A DNA stretch of 64,000 nucleotides. It comes from Rubripirellula lacrimiformis (GTDB lineage: Bacteria; Planctomycetota; Planctomycetia; Pirellulales; Pirellulaceae). Below, in pieces: positions 25,795 to 34,300 of this stretch. The DNA is taken from contig NZ_CP036525.1 in the NCBI RefSeq assembly GCF_007741535.1, forward strand, positions 3,162,001 through 3,226,000. Direction: 5' to 3'. Numbering within the stretch: position 1 is the first letter of the stretch; each line of letters opens with the position of its first letter. The notes beneath the pieces were generated by a model that was given only the letters and a program-made list of their open reading frames with translations, ran no database searches and was not told the DNA's origin. The position numbers and the translations under genes were made by a program.

Positions 25795-26772
25795 ATGACA
25801 GACTCATTACTTGAACGTGAAGCCGAGCCTGCGGACACTGCGGCGATTGATTCGTTGCCAACCGAGGGCATCGATCCGCAGCGACTGCCGCTCCCCGAAG
25901 CCACCCAACCGCTGCAAATCATGTGGCGGTATGTTTTCGTGCTTGCTGCCGTCCACGTGGTGGCGCTGTTGGCATTGGTGCCCTGGCTATTCACGTGGTC
26001 CGGATTGGTGCTGGGCATCGCCGGGCATTTTGTGTTCGGAATGCTGGGCATCACCATCGGTTACCACCGCTTGCTGACGCACCGTGGGTTCACCTGTCCT
26101 AAGTGGCTCGAGCACACTTTGGCCATGCTTGGCATGTGCAATCTGCAGGATAGCCCCGCACGCTGGGTCGCAATCCATCGCATGCACCATCAACACAGTG
26201 ACCATCAACCCGATCCGCACTCGCCATTGGCTAGTTTTCTGTGGGGGCATGTCGGTTGGGTCGTGTGCCGCCACAAGGACTTGGACCGAACCAGCCATTA
26301 CGAGCGGTACGTGCGTGACCTGCTTCGCGACCGTTTCTATCTGAAACTGGAACGCAAAGACGGATGGTTCTTTGTGTTCGTCGGCCACGCGCTGCTGATC
26401 GTTTTGGCCGGCGCTGCCTTTGGCTACTTTACCCAAGGCGAACCGCTTCGCTATGCCGCTAGTTGGGCGGTATGGGCCGTTGCCGTTCGAACCGTTTTCG
26501 TGCTGCACGGAACCTGGTCGGTGAACTCGTTGTCGCACGTCTTTGGCTATCGCAACTACGAAACCCGCGACCACAGCACCAACAATTGGTTGGTCGCATT
26601 GATTAGCCATGGCGAAGGCTGGCACAACAACCACCACGCCCAACCACGGTCCGCTGCACACGGGCACCGTTGGTGGGAATTTGATATGTCGTGGTGGATC
26701 ATTCGCGGGCTAGAAATGGTAGGCCTGGCCAAAGACGTGGTTCGGCCCAAATCCGCCAAGGCAACCGATTGA
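25795..26772 (+). CDS. Membrane fatty acid (acyl-CoA-type) desaturase
   Basis: The protein is 325 residues from the ATG at 25795, which has GGA in its leader; upstream in-frame residues are not family-like. The three histidine boxes that bind the di-iron centre are HRLLTH, HRMHH and HNNHH (in GWHNNHHA), at the normal spacing. Two pairs of membrane spans flank the first and third boxes. The enzyme adds a double bond, probably delta-9, to acyl chains and so tunes membrane fluidity. An electron donor is not encoded nearby. Confidence 0.93.
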   Translation: MTDSLLEREAEPADTAAIDSLPTEGIDPQRLPLPEATQPLQIMWRYVFVLAAVHVVALLALVPWLFTWSGLVLGIAGHFVFGMLGITIGYHRLLTHRGFTCPKWLEHTLAMLGMCNLQDSPARWVAIHRMHHQHSDHQPDPHSPLASFLWGHVGWVVCRHKDLDRTSHYERYVRDLLRDRFYLKLERKDGWFFVFVGHALLIVLAGAAFGYFTQGEPLRYAASWAVWAVAVRTVFVLHGTWSVNSLSHVFGYRNYETRDHSTNNWLVALISHGEGWHNNHHAQPRSAAHGHRWWEFDMSWWIIRGLEMVGLAKDVVRPKSAKATD

Positions 26773-26915
26773 ATCGGCGGTTGCCGCGGTCGATGCGCTG
26801 GTAGGAAAGGCCTCGCCCCGTTCGGCCCGTTGCCCTGTCCGGATCGTTGCTCCGTTCGACCTGTTGAATCGTTCGGATCGCAATCGACTCGTTCACTGGT
26901 CCGACGCTCTCTGGA

Positions 26916-27842
26916 TCACTCCTGTTCGCCGGAATCGACCGCGATGGGGTTGGTGGCTTCCAGTTCTTTGGGCAATGCACCATCGGACCGTGACGCCATC
27001 TGTCGTAGCACTTCCAAATCCATTTGATTGCTGCGGAATTCGACTTCTCCGCCGCCCATCAACAGGTGCAGTCCGCCGGGGTGATCGCTGGCCAGTCCAC
27101 CGACATAGGCTGCCGATACTTCGTTGGATGCGGTTTGGACACCGCGGATCCGATCTCGTTCGGCGTTCAGACCCAGCCCTGTATTCCGCAGGCTTGAACG
27201 TGTGCCGCTAAGCCATCCTAGGTCTTCGCTAAGCCGCGATAGCTTTTCGCCCGAGAACAGGGTGTAGGACAGACCGTCGGTGATGTCGTCGAATGTTGTG
27301 GCCTGGTTCAGTCGGAAAACGCCATCGTTGGATTCGTCGATCGGGGTCTCCGTCGATGCGTGGATGCCCGCGTAACAAGTGGTGTTTTCGGCCAGATCGC
27401 TGGCCGATGGGCACAGAAAATCTGGGATCCGCATCGTGCGAACAGGCGTGTTCTTTTTGTCGTAGACGCTGACGTCGCGATCGATGGCGTCGTAGATGAT
27501 CGCCGAACCCATCATCGGCAACAGGCCTTCCAGCCAGTTGTGGTGATAGCCGACGGGAACGTTTTCGATCGGTCCCGTTGCGTTTAGCGTTCCGATTGGG
27601 AAATGTTCGTTGCGAGTTTCGTAGGCGGACAGCCCCAGCGACAGACGCACTAGGTTGTATTGGCAGTTGCTGCGGCGGGAAAGTTCACGCATGTTCTGCA
27701 TCGCCGGGACGGCCATCCCGATTAGCACCCCGATGATCGCAATGACCACCAGTAGTTCCACCAGGGTAAAGGCATTCGCCGCACGCCCTGTGCGGCCTGG
27801 GAATTGGCGGGCACGGCAAGGTATCGAATTGGCCACGGTCAT
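26916..27842 (-). CDS. DUF1559 pseudopilin
   Basis: The 308-residue protein has a prepilin motif after a basic leader (AFTLVELLVVIAIIGVLIGM, residues 24-43). It is followed by ALPAMQ-type helix and the DUF1559 body with SRRSNCQYNLVRLSLGLSAYE, a region ending in SDHPGGLHLLMGGGEVEF. A prepilin peptidase should cut before Phe25. DUF1559 proteins are greatly expanded in planctomycetes and most have no known role. It is the last gene of the seven-gene pseudopilin operon, two bases after the previous stop, which argues for a part in that machine. Confidence 0.92.
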   Translation of the reverse strand: MTVANSIPCRARQFPGRTGRAANAFTLVELLVVIAIIGVLIGMAVPAMQNMRELSRRSNCQYNLVRLSLGLSAYETRNEHFPIGTLNATGPIENVPVGYHHNWLEGLLPMMGSAIIYDAIDRDVSVYDKKNTPVRTMRIPDFLCPSASDLAENTTCYAGIHASTETPIDESNDGVFRLNQATTFDDITDGLSYTLFSGEKLSRLSEDLGWLSGTRSSLRNTGLGLNAERDRIRGVQTASNEVSAAYVGGLASDHPGGLHLLMGGGEVEFRSNQMDLEVLRQMASRSDGALPKELEATNPIAVDSGEQE

Positions 27843-28226
27843 CTATTTCTCCTTGTGATTTGAATTGCTGTGCGCTCGCGTCAGCTGGTCGATTGTTTGG
27901 TCGCCACGGAGCCAGGTAGCGCTGTAGCGGTCGTTTTCGTCGTTCATCGATACCACGATTCGTTGGTCGGAATCGGGGTCGACGGGCAGGGTCAGTTCGG
28001 TCGCCGCAATCCGGCTTGCGGCTGCGATCGCCGATTCCATCGTGCGGACTCTGCGTTGATCACGGGTCGCTTGGCGTGATGTCCATACGCCGCGGATCAT
28101 GACCGAAGTCGCACCCACGATGACCAGAAGCACGGTCAGCACTAGCATGAAGAACGCTGCGCCACGGCGGCGATTCGCTTTGCGGCGAAGGTCTCTCGGT
28201 AAGGGCGTTGTTTGCATTGATTTCAT
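27843..28226 (-). CDS. Small single-span pilus-associated protein (PilX/GspK-like)
   Basis: From the ATG at 28226 the protein is 127 residues. A longer GTG frame exists, but the 4-bp ATGA overlap with the preceding gene supports this start. A basic leader (LRRKANRRRGAAFF) precedes one membrane helix (MLVLTVLLVIVGATSVMIRG). A short soluble part follows. The arrangement resembles a minor pilin lacking the canonical Glu5. The role is inferred from operon position only. Confidence 0.7.
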   Translation of the reverse strand: MKSMQTTPLPRDLRRKANRRRGAAFFMLVLTVLLVIVGATSVMIRGVWTSRQATRDQRRVRTMESAIAAASRIAATELTLPVDPDSDQRIVVSMNDENDRYSATWLRGDQTIDQLTRAHSNSNHKEK

Positions 28227-28702
28227 GGTCGATTCACCTCCACAATCCACGACACGCCGACACCGCGTGCCAGGGATAAACGAATGCGGTCTGGATCGGA
28301 TTCCAATTGCGGATCGCACTTGATGGGCAGCCGAAAACGATCGGTCGCGATCCGGTCGGAATCACGCCAAATGGTTCGGTCGACGGCGCTTTCCGCTGGA
28401 TCGTACTGGTATCGAATTTCAAGGTCATCGTGGCTGATTTCGACTGGCCACTGATCGGCTTGGACCGTGTCGGCCGCACGAATGTCTTGGCGAAACGAAT
28501 CCGCCAAACGAGACGCTTCGGATCGTCGTCGGCCATCGTCGGCGGTCGCGATACCGATTTCGGATACCGTGGATAGCATGCGCACGGCTGCGACTGCCAG
28601 CACCAGCAGGACGGACATCGTGGCGACCATTTCCAACAGCGTCGTACCACGGCGGTGGGTGGGGCCAACCGGTTTGTCAGAGATTGGATTTCGGTGCATC
28701 AC
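28223..28702 (-). CDS. Type II secretion-like pseudopilin
   Basis: The 159-residue protein begins at GTG 28702; the ATG one codon on is an alternative. It has a prepilin-type leader ending RRGTTLLEMVATMSVLLVLA, with Glu at the +5-type position after the Gly. The C-terminal part is short, with beta-rich and charged sequence and no Cys pair of note. It overlaps both flanking genes by 4 bp and resembles GspJ-like minor pseudopilins. Confidence 0.8.
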   Translation of the reverse strand: MMHRNPISDKPVGPTHRRGTTLLEMVATMSVLLVLAVAAVRMLSTVSEIGIATADDGRRRSEASRLADSFRQDIRAADTVQADQWPVEISHDDLEIRYQYDPAESAVDRTIWRDSDRIATDRFRLPIKCDPQLESDPDRIRLSLARGVGVSWIVEVNRP

Positions 28703-29439
28703 GAGTCCTCCTGGGGGCTTTGGTTGTCGGGCTCGCCGGATTCGTTCTTGTCAGTTGAATTGCTGTCGGACGGATTCTTGTCGGCTGCGGTCTCGTCGGT
28801 GTCTGTCATCTCGTCTGCATCCGCGGCGTCTGCATCGCCATCGTCTGCGTCAGTGGCGTCGTCATCCGGTTTGTCTGCATCCGCCACATCGTCATCGGCC
28901 GCAGCGTCATCGGCCGCAACGTCATCGGCCGCAGCGTCTGGTTTCGGTTCCCTGACGATCCAGTCGTGCTGTCGAACCGTGACTGCGTCGCCGAGCGTGG
29001 CTTGGACCTGGATGTGGACACCTTCGTTCGGGCCGCTTTGGAAATCGTCTACCGCAACAGTCACGGTGCATTGAGTGTCGTTTCCGACAGCGCTAGCGAT
29101 CGCGTCCCCCTGCGTGGACCATTGGCCGGTTGGCAGAGCACGCATTCGTTCCAAGGTATTCTCGGCTGCCAGGGTGGCCGCCAGGTGTTGATCTGCAGTG
29201 CGCCCTAGCATCGAAGCGCCGCGCGAAAGTTTCGTCAGGGCGACGCCGGCCACGGCCAGCAGCGAAACGGCCAACACCACTTCGATGATGACGCTGCCAC
29301 AGCGGACGGCTGGCGAACCGACCGGGGTTGGTTTGCGGTGGCAACCGAAACCTAGCGTCGGTGCGGCGGCCGAGCGACGTTGTGGCGGTCTTGTTCGCTG
29401 TCGGGCTAGCGCAAGATGCGGACGTTTGGTGGTGGTCAC
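28699..29439 (-). CDS. Pseudopilin-like protein with Ala/Asp-rich acidic tail
   Basis: The start is a GTG at 29439 within a GTGA overlap with the upstream gspF-like stop. The 246-residue protein has an unusually long basic leader before the membrane helix (GSVIIEVVLAVSLLAVAGVAL), with Glu at position 5 of the helix as in pilins. Residues about 85-165 are the pseudopilin body. The last 75 residues are dominated by Asp, Ala and Glu (blocks such as AADDVAADDAAADDD), a highly acidic tail I do not know from standard pseudopilins. Confidence 0.8.
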   Translation of the reverse strand: MTTTKRPHLALARQRTRPPQRRSAAAPTLGFGCHRKPTPVGSPAVRCGSVIIEVVLAVSLLAVAGVALTKLSRGASMLGRTADQHLAATLAAENTLERMRALPTGQWSTQGDAIASAVGNDTQCTVTVAVDDFQSGPNEGVHIQVQATLGDAVTVRQHDWIVREPKPDAAADDVAADDAAADDDVADADKPDDDATDADDGDADAADADEMTDTDETAADKNPSDSNSTDKNESGEPDNQSPQEDS

Positions 29440-30674
29440 GATGCTGCTCCCGCCATCATGGAGATGAGCTGAAATAGGCTGGAAAAGAAACCGTATCCGT
29501 ACATCAGCACAGCCGCAGCCAGCATCAGTACCAATGCGGGAAACACGATGCTCATCAACCAGCGTAGGTTGGCGTGCGCGTCACGAACCGTCTGGCCCGC
29601 CATGTTCCGCAGCAACTGCGCGGTGCGAACCGGCGATGCGCCCTCTAGCCAGGCGGCTTCGGACGAACCGATCCATCCGGTTTGGTGGATGGAATCGGCG
29701 GGCGTGCGCCCCTGTTCGATCAGTTCCATCGCTCGCTGCAACGATCGACGTTCGTACCGCCGTACCGAAATCAGGTGTCCCACGGCCAGCGCCCGGCCCA
29801 TCGGCCAACCCGCATCGATCGCATCGGCCAGTCCATTGAGCACTTCGGATTTGTGTTGTGCTAGCCGTGGGGTGATCGGGAACCACATTGGCAATCGCCA
29901 ACCCAGGATCGTGCCGCGGCTCATGATCGGAACGATGATCAGTACGACGAAGCTTAAGAAAAACAGAATCCAGTACGCCGGTCGGGCTGACATCAGCCAG
30001 CGGTCTTTCATGTCCATACCGAATTCCTCGAACATCACTTCCAAGGTTGGAACGATGAACAAGGCCATGAAGCTTAACACCAAGCACGTGATCGAAGCGG
30101 TTACGACCAAGTACAGGAATTGGCCGTAGACCGGCATCCAGCCACTGTCGATCGAATTGGCCGACATGTTGTAGATGTCGTCGGATCGTTCGATGCGGTC
30201 GATGGACGCCACCAGAGCGCTCTCCGGTAGACCGATGGGCTTCCGATCCAGATCGCTTTCGCCCGATTCGATACCACCAAGCTTGGACGGGTTTGGCTTG
30301 GGCGGAATCGGAGACTGCATGGCGACGGCCGTCCCCAGTTGCAAGGGGACACGCGAACGTGCTGCCGCTTCGATCGGATCTTGCCCCATCATCAATCGAC
30401 GGGCGTATTCGTAACAGGGTCCCGCAAGCGGGCCTGATCTGGAAAACGCAACCGCCACTTTGGAGATCGCTCCGTCGTGATGGCAAACCGCGCGGACGGT
30501 CGAATTGAATGCTCGCGTTGCATTGAGGTGTCGTCGGGACGCAAAGTCCATCACACCGAACACCAACAATGTCACCAGTACCAACCCGAATAGCGACGGC
30601 AAGAGGTACACGAAGCAAAGTAGTGTCAGCAGGACCAGGAGTGTCCAGACAACAATTCGAAGTGTGCGATTCAT
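29436..30674 (-). CDS. GspF-like inner-membrane platform protein
   Basis: The protein has 412 residues. An N-terminal hydrophobic pair (residues about 5-45) is an addition. The T2SSF body follows, with YLVVTASITCLVLSFMALFIVPTLEVMFEEFGMDM (35 residues at about 190-225; Phe-Gly-Met is typical), a second span at about 240-262 and a final span near the C-terminus. The platform protein normally couples a cytoplasmic ATPase to pilin assembly. The next gene downstream overlaps by 4 bp. Confidence 0.85.
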   Translation of the reverse strand: MNRTLRIVVWTLLVLLTLLCFVYLLPSLFGLVLVTLLVFGVMDFASRRHLNATRAFNSTVRAVCHHDGAISKVAVAFSRSGPLAGPCYEYARRLMMGQDPIEAAARSRVPLQLGTAVAMQSPIPPKPNPSKLGGIESGESDLDRKPIGLPESALVASIDRIERSDDIYNMSANSIDSGWMPVYGQFLYLVVTASITCLVLSFMALFIVPTLEVMFEEFGMDMKDRWLMSARPAYWILFFLSFVVLIIVPIMSRGTILGWRLPMWFPITPRLAQHKSEVLNGLADAIDAGWPMGRALAVGHLISVRRYERRSLQRAMELIEQGRTPADSIHQTGWIGSSEAAWLEGASPVRTAQLLRNMAGQTVRDAHANLRWLMSIVFPALVLMLAAAVLMYGYGFFSSLFQLISMMAGAAS

Positions 30675-30719
30675 GCCAGCCTCGCTGAATGTGGTTCGAT
30701 CCGTGCAAACGACAACGAT

Positions 30720-31529
30720 CTAAAATCCATAATCATTGACCATCTTCCCTACCATTTTCCACATCCAACCCAGCGTGGCGGAGATGGATATCCAAATCAA
30801 AAGACCAGCCAAAAGCGTCGCAAAGGTTGGCACGCAGTGGGTCAGTAGCATCAGTCGTCGACGGGCGACGTCGACAAAGTGCTCTGCCGCCAATTGCCAT
30901 TGATGGTCGGGCTGTGTTTCGCCCGATTCCAACATCAATTCCAACATCGCAGCGTCGCCCCGGTGATAGACCCCTGGCAGCACGGGCGGCTTGCCACTTT
31001 CGACTCGTATCGCCGCGTTCAGTAGCCATCGCTGGCTGTCGCAGCGACGCATGCTTTGGGCTGCGGTGCGGAAGGCATCCGGATAGGTGCAGCCCAGGGC
31101 CAGTAGTCGAGATACCGCATGGCTGGCCAAGGACCAATCCAACGCAGAGGCGGCGGAGTTCATCCCGGGGAATCGTCCCGAAAGCCAACCGATGATTCCA
31201 CCGATCAAGAGCACGGCCGAGATCAAACCTAGGAACCACGGGGCGTAACGAATCGTCGCTGTCGAGACCGCATCGCTTGCAAATTGACCGTCGAAAATGC
31301 CACGCATGCTCTCTGTCATCATGAATGCGATGGCGGTGCTGATCAGGGACGCAGCGGTCAGCATCAGCCAACCTGAAAGCAGGCACCAGGTCGCGCGGCG
31401 ACGCATCGACGCTAATTCACGACGCTGTTCCAGCCACTGGATTACCGCAACCGAATCTCCGTTGGATCGCGACAGTGACTCTGCGACCGAGTCTGATTTT
31501 TGAGTGTTCAACGATTGGAAACCTACCAC
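30720..31529 (-). CDS. Divergent GspF-like membrane protein
   Basis: I chose the GTG at 31529, which overlaps the preceding stop by 7 bp and has GCAGGTGG upstream; longer frames to 31637 would overlap the neighbour by over 100 bp. The 269-residue product has two spans near residues 50-75 and 90-115, a helical cytoplasmic domain (LDWSLASHAVSRLLALGC, MLELMLESGE) and a final span (FATLLAGLLIWISISATLGWM). The layout is that of a single T2SSF domain. Confidence 0.75.
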   Translation of the reverse strand: MVGFQSLNTQKSDSVAESLSRSNGDSVAVIQWLEQRRELASMRRRATWCLLSGWLMLTAASLISTAIAFMMTESMRGIFDGQFASDAVSTATIRYAPWFLGLISAVLLIGGIIGWLSGRFPGMNSAASALDWSLASHAVSRLLALGCTYPDAFRTAAQSMRRCDSQRWLLNAAIRVESGKPPVLPGVYHRGDAAMLELMLESGETQPDHQWQLAAEHFVDVARRRLMLLTHCVPTFATLLAGLLIWISISATLGWMWKMVGKMVNDYGF

Positions 31530-32524
31530 TGTGCCACCTGCTTGTAGATTGGGGCGATGACCCACCAAGCGTACGACAAGACGAAGCCGCAGCCGATCAG
31601 AATCATCACTGCGCGTGGAACCAGACGCGACCAGCAATAGATCGCGCGCTGGGCTGCTTCGGCATGATGAGCGCCCAAGTAATACAGTCGGGCTACCAGA
31701 ATGGATGGTTCCCGTGTTGTCGGTGAACTTTCGCCATCCGGCTTGGGCGACGAAGCATGCTGGATGAATTCAACTTGTCGTTCGATGTCGGCCAATGTGT
31801 TCGACTGACCGATCAATCGAGCCACCGCGGGGGTGTCCAAAGTCGGCTGGTCGATCGATGCTAGTTGCCTTTCGCCAGCCAAGCGGGCCGCCAAGCTGAT
31901 CGCATCGCTTTCGGGAACATTGCCGCGGATTTGGTCTGCTAGCGAGAAAAAGAAGAGGCTGCGCCGTGAATGGTAGGGCAACGCACTCTGGCCTCGCAGG
32001 AACAAAAACCACAGCACCAATGCGATGGCCAGAACGATCAGCGGAGGAATCCAATAGTTCGTGCTGAGCCACTGCAGCGACGTTGTCAGCCAAGGTGCCC
32101 AGTGAAAATCTCGTCCCCGATTCTGTAAAACCAAGGGCGCGGCCACCCACACCATCGATGCATAGGCAATCGAGGCCAGCAACAGCGGATAGAAATACGC
32201 GATCCGGCTGGCCCCTAAGTACTGGTCACGGCGGCGGAGCTGGTCTGCCAATCGGGCGATCAGACGGCCGTCCCCGCGGGCCGACGCCGCAGCAATCGCA
32301 GCTTGCAACTGAATCGTCACGGGGGATGCGATTTCGGAAATCGCCTCCTCCAGCGATTCGCCGCGATCCAATCGCAATGCGATCGCGCCGGCGACGCGTC
32401 CGACCTTGCCCATTCGTCGATTCTGAAGACGGCGCAGTGTCTGGTCGATCGGGTCCCCCACCTGGATGGCACAAGCGATCTCGTCGATCAGTCCGGCCAG
32501 TTGGAGGTCAGTGAGTTTGGTCAT
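31523..32524 (-). CDS. GspF-like membrane protein, first gene of the pseudopilin operon
   Basis: The 333-residue protein opens with a cytoplasmic T2SSF-like helical bundle (LIDEIACAIQVGDPIDQTLRRL, IALRLDRGESLEEAI, AAASARGDGRLIARLADQL), followed by spans at about 108-130 and 160-182. A long C-terminal helical domain and a final span (VMILIGCGFVLSYAWWVIAPIY) complete it. It heads the operon of seven overlapping genes running to 26916. No GspE/PilB ATPase or secretin is encoded in the window. Confidence 0.82.
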   Translation of the reverse strand: MTKLTDLQLAGLIDEIACAIQVGDPIDQTLRRLQNRRMGKVGRVAGAIALRLDRGESLEEAISEIASPVTIQLQAAIAAASARGDGRLIARLADQLRRRDQYLGASRIAYFYPLLLASIAYASMVWVAAPLVLQNRGRDFHWAPWLTTSLQWLSTNYWIPPLIVLAIALVLWFLFLRGQSALPYHSRRSLFFFSLADQIRGNVPESDAISLAARLAGERQLASIDQPTLDTPAVARLIGQSNTLADIERQVEFIQHASSPKPDGESSPTTREPSILVARLYYLGAHHAEAAQRAIYCWSRLVPRAVMILIGCGFVLSYAWWVIAPIYKQVAQW

Positions 32525-33378
32525 CGCGTTGGCTATCGAAGGCGTGGACGAAACCTAAATAAGACATTCCATCTATATTAGTGGTGCTGCCACCCTCTGA
32601 CAAGTCCGCAACGGGGATTCATCGCACCTTTCTTTGTTCGGCCGAAAGCGGGTGAATCGAGGGCCGGAAAATAGAAACGACTTTTTGGAAAAACGTTTGT
32701 CGGGTTTTCGTCGTGTAATCCGCTTACCTAGATAACGCGGGGTGATTGGCGGCGAGCTTGACCGATTGAGTCTGGTCAGGGTCCGCTCACACGTGCGGGC
32801 GTAGTTGCCATGGGGCACCTTTACCAGTAGTTCGGCTTGTCCGATTTGCTCGTAGAGTCGTAGCAACTACGCCCGCTTCTTTTTGCCAGTGACTGATCTC
32901 GGTCGTGGCCCGGTCCCAGCGGTGATCCGGTGTAAGAGCATTCCAGCCGCTGCTGGGTTCCGCTCTGTGCTGTGTTCCTTTCTCCGTTGCGGCATCGCTT
33001 CAATGCCAATGCCTCGTCCGCCGCGTGTTTACGAGCTGGTTTCGAAACAGACAACAAGTCTTTTGGCGACGCATCCCGGCGCATCGTTTTGCTGCATGGT
33101 TTGTCTGCACCGCTCCAGTTCATTGCTTGGTTATTGCAAGGGACGGCCAGCGTGTTTCGTTGACCAGTGGATGGGGATGGGTCATTTGGTGAAAGTATGG
33201 TGGTTGTGTCGCCAGGTAGGCTAGGGCTGTACCACCCGACAGCGACACTTTTATGTCAACTGAATTCAGTGTGGTCATCGAATTCGGGTGATTGTGGCTT
33301 CAATGACATATGCGTGGCACTTAGAATGTTGCATTCGCCTATGTAGGTTTACTTGTCGTCCACCGGTTCATTTGCTTG
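32525..33378. other. Gene-free 850-bp region between divergent operons
   Basis: No frame here shows family features, start signals and length together. The stretch contains a perfect 14-bp inverted repeat (32795-32876) and should hold the promoters of the pseudopilin operon (left) and the ECF sigma operon (right). The A/T-rich 33240-33350 just before the sigma gene is the likeliest promoter zone. Confidence 0.55.
32795..32876. repeat. 14-bp perfect inverted repeat
   Basis: gcgggcgtagttgc at 32795-32808 is exactly complementary to 32863-32876, with a 54-nt interior. It looks like a small planctomycete-type intergenic repeat element, not a terminator. Confidence 0.75.
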
Positions 33379-33984
33379 ATGCCACCGATTCCAGAAACGA
33401 CCGATTCCGCGCCTTCGATGCTGACGCGTTCAGATCAATCGTTGGTTCGGATGGTTCGTGATGGTGACGAACATGCGGCCAGTCAGTTGTATGATCGTTA
33501 TGCCCGGCGGGTGCTCGGTTTGGTCGATGCAAAGTTGGGCTCGAAGTTACGGGTTAGCACGGAACCGGAAGACATCGTTCAATCAGTTTTTCGCAGTATG
33601 TTTCGCGGTGTACAGACCGGGAACTACGATGCCCCGCCCGGAAAGACGCTTTGGAACTTGTTGGCGATCATCGCGGTCAGCAAGTTGCGCGATCAGGCCA
33701 ATCGCCATTCGGCGCAGTGCCGCGACGCAAGTCGCAATGTTCGGCTGAGCGAGGATTCTCAGAATCTGGAGATCAACAATGATTCGCTGGAGTTTCTGAA
33801 GCTCTGTCTCCGCGAGACTTTGGAAACGCTTCGCCCGCTTGATCGCGAAGTCTTGACGTTACGGATTCAAGGGCACAGCATCGACGAGATCAGTCAATCG
33901 ATTTCACGCAGCCATCGGACGGTGGAGCGGATGCTGCAAAAGAGTCGGCAACGTTTGGCGGACATGCTTTTAAGCGACGATTAG
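33379..33984 (+). CDS. ECF-type RNA polymerase sigma factor
   Basis: The protein is 201 residues from the ATG at 33379 (a TTG precedes it). Region 2 includes ASQLYDRYARRVLGLVDAKL and EPEDIVQSVFRSMFRG. Region 4 is LRPLDREVLTLRIQGHSIDEI followed by a helix-turn-helix ending RSHRTVERMLQKSRQRL; each is the expected ECF signature. The type is the planctomycete class usually encoded beside a Ser/Thr kinase, which follows here after 316 bp. No anti-sigma factor is present, so control may come through the kinase. It probably drives its own downstream genes. Confidence 0.92.
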   Translation: MPPIPETTDSAPSMLTRSDQSLVRMVRDGDEHAASQLYDRYARRVLGLVDAKLGSKLRVSTEPEDIVQSVFRSMFRGVQTGNYDAPPGKTLWNLLAIIAVSKLRDQANRHSAQCRDASRNVRLSEDSQNLEINNDSLEFLKLCLRETLETLRPLDREVLTLRIQGHSIDEISQSISRSHRTVERMLQKSRQRLADMLLSDD

Positions 33985-34300
33985 CACCGCCATTGGCTGT
34001 GGTTTCGTCGCTGCGTTTCGGTTTTGGGGCGCATTTCAGTGAGGGGCACATCGAATCGACCGTCGAATTGCACCATGAAATAGGGGGGCATCTTCGATCG
34101 GGGCAACGGTTGGGTGATCACGGGTGTCGCCGTGCAGGTGTCTTGGGCACCGGTGCAGCGGCATCATTCTTGGGGCTTTAGAAAAACATTGGTTTGTGCT
34201 GCAATTTCGTGGCGGACCAGTCCCGCCTCCATCGCTTTCCTGTGCAAGCGAATGTGGATCTGCGCATCGCAGGCACATTGACGTCAACCTTAGACAAAGC
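33985..34300. other. Leader region between sigma factor and kinase (316 bp)
   Basis: The kinase frame is open back to 34124, but those residues are Cys-rich and unlike the family. I see no hairpin or repeat. An extra promoter for the kinase may be here. Confidence 0.4.

Noticed and set aside
32883-33224. 113-aa plus-strand frame in the large intergenic gap
   Set aside because: Biased composition, no start signal and no recognisable domain; not supportable as a transposase remnant or gene.
34124-34300. N-terminal extension of the kinase
   Set aside because: The added 59 residues are Cys-rich and unlike the rest; in-frame ATGs at 34301 and 34322 are better.
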